From positions 1 through 5,158 of the forward strand of contig CAZDHR010000468.1 in the NCBI GenBank assembly GCA_964505295.1: a stretch of 5,158 nt of DNA. Direction: 5' to 3'. Positions 4,629 to 5,158 of this stretch are shown here, piece after piece (positions within the stretch are counted from its first letter, which is position 1; every line of letters begins with the position of its first letter). The translations under genes were made by a program, and so were the position numbers. The DNA comes from DATKZH01 sp964505295. Lineage in GTDB: Bacteria; Planctomycetota; Planctomycetia; Pirellulales; Thermoguttaceae. The notes beneath the pieces are model-generated. The model was not told where the DNA came from, did not search any database, and saw only the letters and a program-made list of their open reading frames with translations.

Positions 4629-5158
4629 TCAATAGCAGTCCGTCCATGCTGGCCAGCCTTCATGCTCCGCATCGCACGGATACGGTTCGTCGCCGTGCTC
4701 TCCTTCGCCGGGTGCATCGCAGCCGCAGCCCATATTGCAATTGCCTCCTCGGTACGCCCACCCCCATCCGCCGTATCCCTCCACGCATTCCCACTCACAT
4801 GTTTGCCCCTCGCAAAGGTCCGTTGTGGTCGTCGTTGGCTCCTCGGTCGTCGTGGTCGGAAAGCCGGTTGTCGTCGTGGGAGGCTCTTCGGTCGTCGTCG
4901 TGGGGTCACCGCTCGTCGTGGTGGTCGGATCGCCGCTCGTCGTCGTGGTCGGCTCTTCGGTCGTTGTGGTCGGATCGCCGCTCGTCGTCGTGGTCGGCTC
5001 TTCGGTCGTTGTGGTCGGGTCGCCGCTCGTTGTCGTGGTCGGCTCGCCGGTCGTCGTCGTGGTCGGCTCGCCGGTCGTCGTCGTGGTCGGCTCGGGCGTG
5101 GTGGTCGTGTTCGAGGGGAAGTAGCACTCCAGGTCGTAGACGTACTTGTGCTCCGAGC
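4629..5158 (-). CDS. Partial mucin-like Thr-repeat protein with Cys-rich C-terminus (5' end outside)
   Basis: The frame is open from the window edge to TGA at 4631-4629, giving 176 C-terminal residues. The visible part begins with a 15-residue stub (SEHKYVYDLECYFPS). About 96 residues of TTTT-x-x-P repeats follow, with spacers such as SGD, EE, TGE and GF. The last 63 residues form a Cys-rich end starting D-L-C-E-G-Q-T-C-E-W-E-C, then GGWGWAYRGGNCNMGCGCDAP, and two later Cys before the stop. The C-terminal pattern C-x4-C-x2-W-x-C ... W ... C-x3-C-x-C suggests a small disulfide-bonded or metal-binding domain. Such Thr/Pro repeats usually act as extended, often O-glycosylated, stalks on secreted or surface proteins. 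The family is not identified, and a signal peptide, if any, is outside. The frame was chosen over others because it continues beyond the repeats into a sensible Cys-rich domain and keeps Thr with mixed synonymous codons. Confidence 0.75.
   Translation of the reverse strand, partial: SEHKYVYDLECYFPSNTTTTPEPTTTTTGEPTTTTTGEPTTTTSGDPTTTTEEPTTTTSGDPTTTTEEPTTTTSGDPTTTTSGDPTTTTEEPPTTTTGFPTTTTEEPTTTTTDLCEGQTCEWECVEGYGGWGWAYRGGNCNMGCGCDAPGEGEHGDEPYPCDAEHEGWPAWTDCY
4821..5108 (-). repeat. Coding tandem repeat, about 13 TTTT-x-x-P units with a 45-bp higher-order repeat
   Basis: Units of 21 or 24 bases encode four or five Thr followed by SGDP, EEP, TGEP or GFP-like spacers. Two adjacent 45-base blocks (4935-4979 and 4980-5024), each covering one SGD-type and one EE-type unit, differ at a single base, which is synonymous (GAT/GAC for Asp). 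This shows a recent duplication. All unit lengths are multiples of three, so copy number can change without breaking the frame. The plus-strand reading gives a Val-rich ORF that is only a shadow. Confidence 0.88.

Noticed and set aside
4628..4909. Upstream extension of the 47-residue ORF
   Set aside because: The extension is an Arg/Pro-rich shadow of the Thr-repeat/Cys-rich gene and shows no sulfotransferase sequence.
4735..5124. Plus-strand ORF rich in VVVVG repeats
   Set aside because: It is the antisense reading of the Thr repeats; only the minus frame continues into a Cys-rich domain outside the repeats.

Overview
The window is a GC-rich stretch in which every supported gene reads on the minus strand, so transcription runs from right to left. 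Several things together suggest a planctomycete-type genome or a mobile element living in one: a large multi-domain glycosyltransferase fusion, Cys/Trp-rich proteins with Thr-rich linkers, and gaps filled with low-complexity or palindromic repeats. This is an inference from style; no marker gene is present and I could not search a database.

In transcription order the layout is as follows. (1) 5158-4629: the C-terminal 176 residues of a protein whose start lies outside the window. A short Cys-containing stub leads into about 96 residues of mucin-like TTTT-x-x-P repeats and then a 63-residue Cys/Trp/Gly-rich end. (2) 4627-4484: a 47-codon ORF starting one base after that stop, whose sequence resembles the extreme C-terminus of the sulfotransferase found later in the window. 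(3) 4483-4403: a gap carrying a long imperfect inverted repeat. (4) 4402-2597: a 601-residue fusion of a GT-A glycosyltransferase (DxH metal motif), a class I SAM-dependent methyltransferase and a C-terminal Cys4-6 zinc-ribbon-like module. Its first inter-domain linker is encoded by a run of GC-rich hairpins. (5) 2600-1962: a 212-residue protein with 18 Cys, coupled by a GTGA overlap. (6) 1965-1003: a phosphoribosyltransferase-HAD phosphatase fusion, coupled by an ATGA overlap. (7) 968-294: a small sulfotransferase. (8) 293-16: a repeat-filled region with no gene, followed by a possible start codon at the very edge.

Taken together the genes look like a glycoconjugate or surface-protein modification locus. 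It offers glycosyl transfer, methyl transfer, sulfation and a possible nucleotide-sugar-like or nucleoside-metabolite enzyme, next to Thr-rich and Cys-rich proteins that could be the acceptors. The 4-base overlaps between 4402 and 1003 show that at least the fusion, the Cys-rich protein and the PRT-HAD gene form one translationally coupled unit.

The most unusual signals are four. The Thr-repeat protein sits beside an enzyme with GT27-like motifs. A sulfotransferase fragment lies in the same operon as an intact relative. Every gap longer than a few bases is filled by a different repeat that reaches or contains the upstream stop codon. A hairpin array serves as coding sequence for a linker.
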